Shown here: positions 18,801 through 26,081 of the stretch, in pieces
Layout of the letters: the number at the start of each line of letters is the position of its first letter
Position numbering within the stretch: the stretch's first letter is position 1
From: Bacteroidaceae bacterium
Lineage (GTDB): Bacteria; Bacteroidota; Bacteroidia; Bacteroidales; Bacteroidaceae
NCBI GenBank assembly: GCA_016286165.1
Contig: JAEESE010000011.1
Coordinates: forward strand, 1 to 64,000
Direction: 5' to 3'
DNA: 64,000 nt
Program-made: the position numbers and the translations under genes
The notes under the pieces: model-generated
The model's input: the letters and a program-made list of their open reading frames with translations, nothing else
Told to the model about the DNA's origin: nothing
Database searches by the model: none

Positions 18801-20242
18801 GGTGTGGTGGATTCACCAAAAGCATTTACCGAGCCGTAGGGGAAGGGGTCGTTGGCCATGCCCTCTTCGGTGTAGTACTTTACCCCATCGTAGGTGGTGT
18901 ACTGGTATTTATTGTCGGCCGCTATCCATGTCATGCGCTGGTGCGACGGGGTGTCGTTGGGCGTGTTGCTGCTCCAGGCGGAAGCGCTGTAGTCCACGTG
19001 CAGAATCAGCAGACCTTCGCCTGGCAGGCTCTGGTCCCATCCTTTCTTCTGACGGTTCTCGAGCAAGAAGTATTCGTTGCTGTTGCCGCTGTTGTAAATA
19101 ATATATGTGTTGCTGCCGTTGTCTTGCAGTGCCTTCATGTTGTCGACCTGCGTGGTGGACGTCAGCTCTATGGGTTCCTTCCATCCTGCCACCCATCGTT
19201 CGTAGCTGGTGAAGCCTGCCGGCTGGTAGCCGTCGTCGTTGTAGGAACCGCTGTCCATGAGGTCCCAGTAGCCCATGCCCTGACCGCCGGAGTAGTCGGT
19301 GTCGTAGAAATCAGGATAGCCCAGGCAGTGGCTGAACTCATGGCACATGGTGCCGATGCCTGCCACGGAGCCCGTTGAGCCGTTGAGCTCGCCGCCGCAG
19401 GCGTAGGTGTTTATTGTCACGCCGTCCAGCGTCTGTGCTCCGCTGCCGTCGCCATAAGTGGCAGCCGACGACAATTCCCATTCGTGCGGCCATATAGTGT
19501 TGGCGGCGCCGCCGTCGGCTTCGCCCTTGCCGGCATACACTACATACACCTGTTCCACCTCGCCGTCGCCGTCCCAGTCGTAGTTGGCATAGTTCACCTG
19601 ACTGTCAGCCAGTTTCAATGCCTCAATAACCATCGTGGCCGGATATTTGTCGTTGCCGCTGCTGTCGTTGCTGCCGTAGTAGGAACTGCTGTTCGCCACC
19701 TCTACGGGGCCTACTACGTCGAATGTCAGTTCAAACTGGCCTTCGCTCTGCGCATAGAAATAGTCGCGCATGGAGCCCTTGAAGTCGCCGCTGCTGAAAT
19801 TCTCCTCGTTGGCAATGCGCTGAAACAAAGCATTGTCATTGCCTGCTGCAAATGACTGGCCTTTGAAGTTCACCAGAATTATCAATCCCTTCTTCTTACC
19901 GGTGATGCTGCCTACGCCCCCTATGCGGCGGGGAACCATGCGACGCATGCGGCGCTCGTTGGACGCAGCCCTCTTAGCTTGGGCTTTCTCCTTAACCTCG
20001 TCGGCATTGATGCTTTGGTAAGTTGTAGCGCCATCGATGGCCTGATAGGCTTTGCCGTCGGCCGCCAACCAGAAGTGTCCGTGTTCGTCGCCCACGAGTG
20101 TGGCTGTCACGCGCGAGCCGTCGGTAAGTACCAGTTCCTTCGTCACTCCACGCTTGGCAGGCACAGCCATGGCGCTCATCGTCATGCCAAAGAGTGCAAT
20201 CAGACACGTAAAAGAATAGATAAAAAGTTTCTTGCAGTTCAT
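15842..20242 (-). CDS. Secreted M6-family metalloprotease, multidomain, with C-terminal dockerin-like repeats
   Basis: Zinc metallopeptidase of the immune-inhibitor-A (M6) family, exported. The signal peptide is residues 1-26. The catalytic motif is 'MCHEFSHCLGYPDFYD' (His 301, Glu 302, His 305, with the downstream Asp). After the peptidase domain come a chitobiase-C-like beta domain (about 520-600, 'ATIYYTTDGSAPS'), three related 'LV..ddl..Gd.vlIA' beta modules (about 617, 871 and 1257), a BIG-2-like domain (about 1030-1115) and an OB-like 'VAEALELFDNDELPSDSVYVKGIV' domain (about 1135-1245). It ends in two 'DVNxDGSITIADVTALVNIILG' repeats. The 1466 aa length is large for M6. The last two beta modules are near duplicates. 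The target protein is unknown. Promoter-like CAAAGTTA lies upstream. Confidence 0.88.
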   Translation of the reverse strand: MNCKKLFIYSFTCLIALFGMTMSAMAVPAKRGVTKELVLTDGSRVTATLVGDEHGHFWLAADGKAYQAIDGATTYQSINADEVKEKAQAKRAASNERRMRRMVPRRIGGVGSITGKKKGLIILVNFKGQSFAAGNDNALFQRIANEENFSSGDFKGSMRDYFYAQSEGQFELTFDVVGPVEVANSSSYYGSNDSSGNDKYPATMVIEALKLADSQVNYANYDWDGDGEVEQVYVVYAGKGEADGGAANTIWPHEWELSSAATYGDGSGAQTLDGVTINTYACGGELNGSTGSVAGIGTMCHEFSHCLGYPDFYDTDYSGGQGMGYWDLMDSGSYNDDGYQPAGFTSYERWVAGWKEPIELTSTTQVDNMKALQDNGSNTYIIYNSGNSNEYFLLENRQKKGWDQSLPGEGLLILHVDYSASAWSSNTPNDTPSHQRMTWIAADNKYQYTTYDGVKYYTEEGMANDPFPYGSVNAFGESTTPAAKLFNKNAGGTNYLESSVENITQNADGTVSFKFRAASNVATPTFSPKAGRYAEAQTVSISCATEGATIYYTTDGSAPSTSSTVFTAPITISETTVVKAMAVADGEESKVASAKYTIGASTSDPNTTTFRLVESTDDLEPGMRYIIACGSKARAAGSISKNIMSSETVVVDNDVITIGSGVAVFVLEQTDDGWTFMNEDTEEYLYATAAKKVAYDSEEQAWSLNDGTAGVTMTFGDYGTILYNVSSPRFTTYTSNPTTAMIQANLYIEDSSATPSQPTPVIVADETLNFTAKVGAQQTVDLNVLSENLTEDITLTLTDADDVFSLSATTIDKSHQEATVQVTFTPTAAGTFTGTVTLTSTGAETATVTLTATATEDGGETGGEGDRYEMVTDASTLAAGDEVLIAYVNGDVHRALGAAHGSAGNNRSAVEVTLNSDGTLTPGDDAKVVTLEESGNYFLLKISNGYLYAASSTANHLKVENEADANAEANITIASNGDATIVFQGSNSRNHLRYNVNSQDPIFSCYAEGSPVKTLPQIYRKTDGVVKQDVTLAFSPATATVTLGEEFTEPTLTTTPEGLAVTYTSSKPSVATVDAATGEVTIAATGTTTITATFAGNDEYNSGSAAYTLTVKAEATGDENSADNPYTVAEALELFDNDELPSDSVYVKGIVSNITEISTEYGNATYHISDDGTADEQLYVYRGKYLNHASFTATDQLQVGDTVVVYGILTLYHQTTREFSSNNYLISLSRPEGTTPIVDSDRYELVADAATLADGDEVLIAYVNDEVQLALGTAQNTNNRAAAEVTVNADGTLTPGADVQIITLEQNGTNFLFNVGNGYLYAASSEKNYLRTEETADDNAEATIEIADGAATITFQGSFNHNMLLYNPNKSNSSPLFSCYTGPSTTSGTTYPSIYRKVVTPIITVTGDVNKDGSITIADVTALVNIILGKDNTEPYQYDHEAADVNTDGSITIADVTALVNVILGK

Positions 20243-20315
20243 AAGGTTTATGTTACGGGTTGCGCCCGCAGATATTATTGATTGTTTTTGTTCCAGTTTA
20301 TTGGCAAAGCGGCTG

Positions 20316-20323
20316 CAAAGTTA
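20316..20323 (-). promoter_or_regulatory. -7 element TAACTTTG of the M6 protease gene
   Basis: Minus-strand TAACTTTG, 74 nt upstream of the start at 20242. Confidence 0.55.
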
Positions 20324-20447
20324 ATAAAAAGATTGTTGTGGAAAGCCCGTTGTCAAAAGTTTTTTCACACATCGAGAGAAAAGAGTCCTTAAGTGCTACA
20401 ATAAAATCATTATCTTACTATTCCTGTCATGAAAAAGGTTTCTAACT

Positions 20448-20518
20448 GCTATATCAAAAAAATGGTGATTATATACTATTTGACCCCAGCGCCCCAACGG
20501 GGCAGCAAGCAGTGCCCC
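20448..20518. repeat. Flanking repeat B, upstream of the M6 protease
   Basis: Partner of repeat A (15755-15831): the AT-rich first half is in the same orientation, and the 28-bp core GCCCCAACGGGGCAGCAAGC.. is inverted. It lies in the 504-bp gap 20243-20746. The remainder of that gap has further short inverted repeats (CTCCGT..ACGGAG at 20518-20547, CGATTGAC..GTCAATCG near 20673) and a 22-bp dispersed repeat, but no gene. Confidence 0.65.
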
Positions 20519-20579
20519 TCCGTCGCCAGAACTCCTTTGGCAACGGAGAGACACTGCTCATTGGCCTTTCTTCAAGTGT

Positions 20580-20601
20580 GAAGCGTCCCTTTGGGCCGAG
20601 C
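20580..20601. repeat. Dispersed 22-bp repeat, copy 1
   Basis: Starts GAAGCGTCCCTTTGGGCC. It matches the reverse complement of 43672-43693 at 21 of 22 positions. Both copies are intergenic. Confidence 0.65.
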
Positions 20602-20746
20602 GCAGGCCGCTCAATCCTTTACTCGCCTTGATGGTGACCACTCCCTCCCTAAAAGGTAGCGAAGGAACCAGGCGATTGACTAAATGTCAATCGACCATGA
20701 GCGGCCGAAGCAGACCTCTTATGAGGAGGGTGGACAGCGGGGGGCT

Positions 20747-23272
20747 TTACTTCCCCAGTATCACATTCACCAACGCCGTCACGTCAGCTATGGTGATGCT
20801 GCCGTCCTGGTTCACGTCGGCAGCCAGGTGATCGTACTGATATGGTTCGGTGTTGTCCTTGCCCAAGATGATGTTCACGAGGGCTGTGACGTCGGCAATG
20901 GTGATGCTGCCGTCGCGGTTCACGTCGCCAATGAGGCCGCCGGACTTCATGACTTTGAAGGTGACCACTACCGGACGGTGGTCGCCGAGGGGCTTGGTGT
21001 TGCCGTCGTGGTCTACGCTGTCGTAGGTGTAGTCCTGCTCGATGCGGAAACTCTGGGGCACGAGTTGAAGGGTGTTGCCTACCCATGGGTTCACGTAAAT
21101 GACCTTGTCCACTACCTCGTAGTTAGCGTAGTTGCCTGGGTCGCTCTGGTCGGTCAGGTCGCCCATGTCGGTGGTGGGCTGCTTGCCGTCGCGGCAGAGC
21201 TCCACCCATACGTCGGTGGCGGTGAGGCTCTTGCTGAGTCGTGCGGAGAAGTTGGAGGCGATGTCCTCGCGTGTCCAACGGCTGTTGGTGTCGCCCAGGA
21301 TGAGCTTGGGGCGCGAGGAGTCGGTGGCGTTGACGGCCTCGGCGAGCTGTCGCCACTGCGCCTCGCGCGAGGCTGTGGCATCGCCGGCGTCCATGTGGAG
21401 TATGAAGACGTCGATGACGGTGCCGTCGGCGAGTGTCAGGTCGTAATGGCGGTAGCCCTTCTTGACGTATTGGTTGCCTTCGGTGGCTTCCATGCTCTCC
21501 CACTGAGTCCAACTCTCCTTCGTGGCATCGCAGGTGCTGTTCTTCCACAGAAGGTTAAGGCCGTCGGTGTCGAAGCGGAAACCGTTTATCAGCATCTCAA
21601 GACTCAGACCATCGGCACTCAGCGTGGTGCGTATGGTGCCGCAGGAGTAGTTGTCCTTGAGCGATTCCATGAGCGAACCGTTGTAGTTGAAGTCCTCGCT
21701 GCAGCCTATGATGTCGTAACCCTTGGCGGCGAGGTACTGACTAATCTTCTTGGTGCCGTCGCTGCCGGGGCCGTCCTCGTTGAGGGTATACGTCAGAATC
21801 TTGTTGGGCAACCCGTCTACGTTCAGCGCCGCAGCTGTGAACTCGCTCTCCTGCATGGTGCGCGTCTTGCTGATGACGAGTGTGGCATCGTTGCGTGAGG
21901 TCTTGAAATAGCAGCGGCCGCGGGCGAGCGTCATCTCACGCTCTACGGGAGAGCTTACGACATCGCTGAGCGACTTGTCGCCTTCGGTGCTGTAGACCAT
22001 GTCGGTGATATTGCCCGTTAGGCGGTACTCGGTGCGATAGTCGGCATCGTAGTAATACCACTGTTCGGGCTGGAGAATAGCCGTGGCGGTGTTTGGCAGA
22101 GGCAGTGCGGCGCCGTTGAGGGTGATGCCGTGGCAGATGAGGTGTAGGTCGTCGACCTTGAAGAAGGTCTGCGTCTCACCACCGTGCCCTTCCACCCACC
22201 ACAAACCGGTGCTGCCAGCGGTTATCGTAAGCCGCCCGCCCTCGCCTACGGTGACGTCAACGGCTACAGGAATGCCTGTGGCGTCGTTCTGTCCGTCCAC
22301 GGTGACCGTGGTGCCGTTGGCTGTGAGCGTCACGGTGCGTCCTTCCCATGTGCAGATCTGAGCACTGAGCGTGTAGTCGCCGCTGGGAAGGTCGATGGTC
22401 TGCGTGACGCCTAAATCGGGCGACCACCACTGATAAGCGTTGAGGAGGTAGCCGCCCTCCTTGCCCGTCATGCCATAGTCGCGGGCCTTGAACTCATCGT
22501 TGCCGTTCGGTTCTTTGTTCAAGAGCGTCCATCCTGTTTCATCACCAGTTTCGAACGAGGGATTGGTGATGAGCCACGTGGCATCAACGGGGTTGGTGGG
22601 TGAAGCCGCCAGCAGCTCACCGCGATGTGCTGAAATGTACATGGCCATGAGGTCGGCCTTGGCTATGCGGAACAGGCGGTAGTGGCCTGCGAGGTCGTCG
22701 TCGGTGTTCTTACGGTTGAGCGCCATAGGCTCGCCGTCCTCTACGCGGTTGTTCCATGGTCCGAGATATCCGCTTGCCCAGTTGCCGCTGGACATGGGAT
22801 ACTTGCCGCTCTCGAAAATCCAGTAGCCGTCGGCGAAGGAGGGGGTGAGGAAACTCCATTCGTCGATGCTCTTGTCCGTAAAAGTATTTACGAACATATA
22901 GCCGGCGTTGTCGTGCGTCTGGAATAGGTCGGCACTATAAACCGCGTTGCGCAGCCCTACGTACTGTCCGCTCTTCTCGATAGTGAAAAAGTTTGTGAGG
23001 TCGAGCGCAGGATCGTTGTCTGCCGATTTATAGCGCAACGCTTTCGACTCTACACTTGCCCAGTCCGGCTTGCTTTCATAGCTGCCAATGCCTACGATGA
23101 GGCTTGTGCTCTCTGCCGGAACGAGGATGTAAAAATCGTCGGCATTGCCTGTTATCCCGCTTAAAGCGGTTACCTCGGTGAAACCGCGGTCGGTGGTTAG
23201 GAACGTGGTGTAGTCCTGGGCGGCAGCCAAGGTGGCGCACAGGATGAAAGCGGTAAGGATAGATTTACGCAT
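20747..23272 (-). CDS. Secreted endonuclease/exonuclease/phosphatase-fold protein with dockerin-like repeats
   Basis: The ORF track starts 141 bp too early. 'MRKSILTAFILCATLAAAQ' at 23272 gives a clean signal peptide and has a promoter 34 nt upstream, so the protein is 841 aa. The N-terminal half holds an unknown region and a galactose-binding-like domain ('WWSPDLGVTQTIDLPSGDYTLSAQICTWEG', about 300-410). The EEP fold occupies about 490-770: 'ALNVDGLP', 'DIIGCSEDF' (metal Glu), 'FILHMDAG', 'LILGDTNS' and the terminal 'DHRPVVVTF'. The enzyme class covers nucleases, phosphatases and sphingomyelinase-like phosphodiesterases; the substrate cannot be told. The C terminus is a two-repeat dockerin-like module nearly identical to that of the M6 protease. 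Confidence 0.85.
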   Translation of the reverse strand: MRKSILTAFILCATLAAAQDYTTFLTTDRGFTEVTALSGITGNADDFYILVPAESTSLIVGIGSYESKPDWASVESKALRYKSADNDPALDLTNFFTIEKSGQYVGLRNAVYSADLFQTHDNAGYMFVNTFTDKSIDEWSFLTPSFADGYWIFESGKYPMSSGNWASGYLGPWNNRVEDGEPMALNRKNTDDDLAGHYRLFRIAKADLMAMYISAHRGELLAASPTNPVDATWLITNPSFETGDETGWTLLNKEPNGNDEFKARDYGMTGKEGGYLLNAYQWWSPDLGVTQTIDLPSGDYTLSAQICTWEGRTVTLTANGTTVTVDGQNDATGIPVAVDVTVGEGGRLTITAGSTGLWWVEGHGGETQTFFKVDDLHLICHGITLNGAALPLPNTATAILQPEQWYYYDADYRTEYRLTGNITDMVYSTEGDKSLSDVVSSPVEREMTLARGRCYFKTSRNDATLVISKTRTMQESEFTAAALNVDGLPNKILTYTLNEDGPGSDGTKKISQYLAAKGYDIIGCSEDFNYNGSLMESLKDNYSCGTIRTTLSADGLSLEMLINGFRFDTDGLNLLWKNSTCDATKESWTQWESMEATEGNQYVKKGYRHYDLTLADGTVIDVFILHMDAGDATASREAQWRQLAEAVNATDSSRPKLILGDTNSRWTREDIASNFSARLSKSLTATDVWVELCRDGKQPTTDMGDLTDQSDPGNYANYEVVDKVIYVNPWVGNTLQLVPQSFRIEQDYTYDSVDHDGNTKPLGDHRPVVVTFKVMKSGGLIGDVNRDGSITIADVTALVNIILGKDNTEPYQYDHLAADVNQDGSITIADVTALVNVILGK

Positions 23273-23305
23273 GAGGGGAACTGATAGTTTGAAAAATCTT
23301 GTCCG

Positions 23306-23313
23306 CAAATATA
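23306..23313 (-). promoter_or_regulatory. -7 element TATATTTG of the EEP-dockerin gene
   Basis: Minus-strand TATATTTG, 34 nt before the start chosen at 23272, which supports that start over the longer ORF. Confidence 0.55.
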
Positions 23314-23398
23314 GTGTTTCCTTCCATATCTGCTGCTCACTACAATCATTTTTTTTACCATGACAGGTGTTTTTGCATTGGTGAGCATGGTTAAAACT

Positions 23399-23443
23399 TA
23401 AAAAACAACACAAGAGGGTGAACCAATGCGGCTCACCCTCTTG
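23399..23443 (-). terminator. Terminator downstream of pnp
   Basis: 12-bp perfect stem ACAAGAGGGTGA/TCACCCTCTTGT with an 11-nt loop. On the minus strand it is followed by a T-rich run (TGTTGTTTTTT). It is 162 bp past the pnp stop. Confidence 0.75.
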
Positions 23444-23447
23444 TTAT

Positions 23448-23580
23448 CAATTTACTATTTAAGAATTTACAATTTACTATTTATGTACAATTTAATTATT
23501 TGGCAATTTAGCTTGAAGGATTTGCAAATAAATCCCATCATAAATAAATTGTAAATAGTAAATTGCTAAATTGTAAATAA
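23448..23580. repeat. AT-rich phrase repeats in inverted orientation
   Basis: 'AATTTACTATTTA' and 'AATTTACAATTT' recur at the left, and their reverse complements 'TAAATAGTAAATT' and 'AAATTGTAAAT' recur at the right. The stretch fills the gap between the pnp stop and its hairpin. No gene is seen here. Confidence 0.55.
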
Positions 23581-23604
23581 ATATCCGAAACTTGAGTCGT
23601 AGGA

Positions 23605-25860
23605 TTATTCCTCGCGGCGTGGACGGTGCTCGCCACGTTCTCCACGTTCTCCGCGTTCGGGGCGTTCGCGACGCTCGCCACGCTCACCACGCTCGGGACG
23701 CTGGCGGGGCGGACGCTCGACATAACCTTCGGGCTTCGGGATGAGCACGCGGTGCGAGAGCTTGAACTTACCTGTCTTCGGGTCGATGTCCAGGAGCTTA
23801 ACGGTCAGCTTGTCGCCTTCCTTAAGACCGGCTTCCTCGACGGTCTCGAGGCGCTTCCAGTCGATCTCGGAGATGTGGAGCAGACCGTCCTTGCCCGGCA
23901 TGAACTCTACGAAGCAGCCGTAAGGCATGATGGAGCGGATGGTGCCTTCGTAGACCTCGCCCACTTCGGGCACGGCGACGATGGCACGGATCTTGGCCAA
24001 TGCGGCGTTGATGCTCTCGGCATTGGGGCCGCTGACCTGCACCTTGCCCACACCGTCCTCTTCGTCGATGGTGATGGTGGCACCGGTATCTTCCTGCATG
24101 CCTTGGATAATCTTTCCGCCAGGGCCGATTACGGCACCGATGAACTCCTTCGGGATGATGAGCTGCTCGATGCGGGGGACGTGAGGCTTGAGCTCGGGAC
24201 GCGGTTCGGGCATGCACTCGAGAATCTTGCCGAGGATGTGCTCGCGAGCCTGCTTGGCCTGCATGAGGGCCTTCTCAAGAATCTCGTAGCTGAGGCCGTC
24301 GCACTTGATATCCATCTGCGTTGCGGTGAGACCGTCCTTCGTACCAGTGGTCTTGAAGTCCATGTCACCGAGGTGGTCCTCGTCGCCGAGGATATCTGAG
24401 AGCACTGCATATTTCTCTTCACCGGGGTTCTTGATAAGACCCATAGCAATGCCGCTGACGGGCTTCTTGATGGGCACACCGGCGTCCATGAGGGCGAGGG
24501 TACCTGCGCAGACGGTAGCCATGGAGCTGGAACCGTTCGACTCGAGAATGTCGCTGACGACGCGGACGGTGTAGGGATAGTCTGCAGGAATCTGACCCTT
24601 CAAGGCGCGCCATGCAAGGTGGCCGTGACCAATCTCGCGACGGCCTACGCCGCGCTGTGCCTTAGCCTCGCCAGTGGAGAAGGGCGGGAAGTTGTAGTGG
24701 AGCAGGAAGCGCTGGTAGGAGCGGTCGAGGACATCGTCCACGAGCTTCTCGTCGAGCTTGGTGCCGAGGGTGACGGTGGAGAGAGACTGAGTCTCGCCAC
24801 GCGTGAAGATGGAGCTTCCGTGAGGACCGGGCAGGGGACTGACCTCGCACCAGATGGGGCGAATGTCGGTGGTGCCGCGACCGTCGAGACGGATTCCTTC
24901 GTCGAGAATGCAACGGCGCATGGCGTCGCGCTCCACGTCGTGGTAGTAGCGGTCCACGAGGGCGTTCTTCTCTTCGAGCTCGGCAGCCTCCATGTCGGCA
25001 TGAGCCTCAGCGTAGCGCACCTTGAAGTCCTCGCGAACTTTCTCGAAGGCTTCGGCACGGGCGTGCTTCTCGAGAGCCTGCTTGGTGATGTCGTAAGCGG
25101 GCTGGTAGCACTCCTTGTTGACCTGCTCGCGCAGCTCCTCGTCGTTGACCTCGTGGCAGTATTCGCGCTTGACGTCCTTGCCGAGTTCCTTGCTGAGCTC
25201 CTTCTGCAGGCGGCACATGGGCTTGATGGCTTCGTGGGCGACCTTGAGGGCCTGGAGCAGATCCTGCTCGCTGACCTCCTTCATCTCGCCTTCCACCATC
25301 ATGATATTCTCTTCGGTGGCACCGACCATGATGTCCATGTCGGCGTCCTTCATCTGTTCGAAGGTGGGATCAACGATGTATTCGCCGTTGAGACGGATTA
25401 CGCGCACTTCGGAGATAGGACCCTCGAAGGGGATGTCGGAGCAGCTGAGGGCTGCTGATGCGGCGAAGCCGGCCAATGCGTCGGGCATGTCCACGCCGTC
25501 GGCAGAATACAGATTGACATTTACATACACCTCAGCGTGGTAGTTGCTGGGGAAGAGGGGACGGAGCGCACGGTCGACGAGGCGACAGGTGAGGATTTCG
25601 TCGTCATTAGCCTTGCCTTCGCGCTTCGTGAAGCCGCCGGGAAAACGGCCGGCAGCCGAATATTTCTCGCGATACTCTACTTGAAGGGGCATGAAATCAG
25701 TTCCGGGGACGGCATCCTGGGCGGCACAAACTGTGGCCAGAAGCATCGTGTTCCCCATGCGGAGCATAACGGCTCCGTCAGCTTGCTTGGCAAGCTTGCC
25801 AGTCTCGATGGAAATCTCGCGGCCATCGGGCAACTGGACTGTCTTGGTGATTACGTTCAT
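23605..25860 (-). CDS. pnp: Polyribonucleotide nucleotidyltransferase (PNPase)
   Basis: Phosphorolytic 3'-5' exoribonuclease in mRNA decay. The ORF-track start is 123 bp too early. '[24 protein letters not shown]' is the true N terminus, so the protein is 751 aa. Two RNase PH domains (about 10-230 and 320-550, with '[17 protein letters not shown]' and '[20 protein letters not shown]') flank the all-alpha segment. A KH domain ('[20 protein letters not shown]', about 570) and an S1 domain ('[20 protein letters not shown]', about 635) follow. After S1 there is an unusual Arg/Gly/Glu/Pro tail of about 37 residues with '[10 protein letters not shown]' repeats, likely unstructured and RNA-binding. 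It is monocistronic. Confidence 0.97.
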   Translation of the reverse strand: MNVITKTVQLPDGREISIETGKLAKQADGAVMLRMGNTMLLATVCAAQDAVPGTDFMPLQVEYREKYSAAGRFPGGFTKREGKANDDEILTCRLVDRALRPLFPSNYHAEVYVNVNLYSADGVDMPDALAGFAASAALSCSDIPFEGPISEVRVIRLNGEYIVDPTFEQMKDADMDIMVGATEENIMMVEGEMKEVSEQDLLQALKVAHEAIKPMCRLQKELSKELGKDVKREYCHEVNDEELREQVNKECYQPAYDITKQALEKHARAEAFEKVREDFKVRYAEAHADMEAAELEEKNALVDRYYHDVERDAMRRCILDEGIRLDGRGTTDIRPIWCEVSPLPGPHGSSIFTRGETQSLSTVTLGTKLDEKLVDDVLDRSYQRFLLHYNFPPFSTGEAKAQRGVGRREIGHGHLAWRALKGQIPADYPYTVRVVSDILESNGSSSMATVCAGTLALMDAGVPIKKPVSGIAMGLIKNPGEEKYAVLSDILGDEDHLGDMDFKTTGTKDGLTATQMDIKCDGLSYEILEKALMQAKQAREHILGKILECMPEPRPELKPHVPRIEQLIIPKEFIGAVIGPGGKIIQGMQEDTGATITIDEEDGVGKVQVSGPNAESINAALAKIRAIVAVPEVGEVYEGTIRSIMPYGCFVEFMPGKDGLLHISEIDWKRLETVEEAGLKEGDKLTVKLLDIDPKTGKFKLSHRVLIPKPEGYVERPPRQRPERGERGERRERPERGERGERGEHRPRREE

Positions 25861-25980
25861 CTTTAAGATTTTACTGTTTTGACTTAAACATCTATTTTTT
25901 CGGTATAACGATATTGCATGATAGCGGTATAACGAGCTTTGCTTTGAGCGTTTTCGGCGCATGCTTGCCCAAAATCCGCG

Positions 25981-25988
25981 CAAAGGTA
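25981..25988 (-). promoter_or_regulatory. -7 element TACCTTTG of pnp
   Basis: Minus-strand TACCTTTG 121 nt before the pnp start, giving a 5' UTR of about 115 nt, long enough for the autoregulation known for pnp in other bacteria (inference). Confidence 0.55.
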
Positions 25989-25993
25989 CGAAT

Positions 25994-26027
25994 TAAAGTT
26001 TAAAGTTTAAAGTTTAAGGTTTAAAGA
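25994..26027. repeat. AAAGTTTA tandem phrase repeat
   Basis: About four copies of TTAAAGTTTAAAGTTTAAG-type 8-9 bp units, between the pnp promoter and the GH2 stop. Similar AAAGTTTAAAG/TGTTTAATGTTTAA phrases occur near 8350 and 35458. Confidence 0.55.
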
Positions 26028-26081
26028 TTTTCCCTTAGGGCTGAAAAAGGCCCGTTTTTATGTTTTTTTAAGTATTCGGCC

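Noticed and set aside
15842-23272. Cellulosome locus because of dockerins
   Set aside because: No cohesin or scaffoldin and no cellulase; the module is a Bacteroidales-type tag on unrelated proteins.
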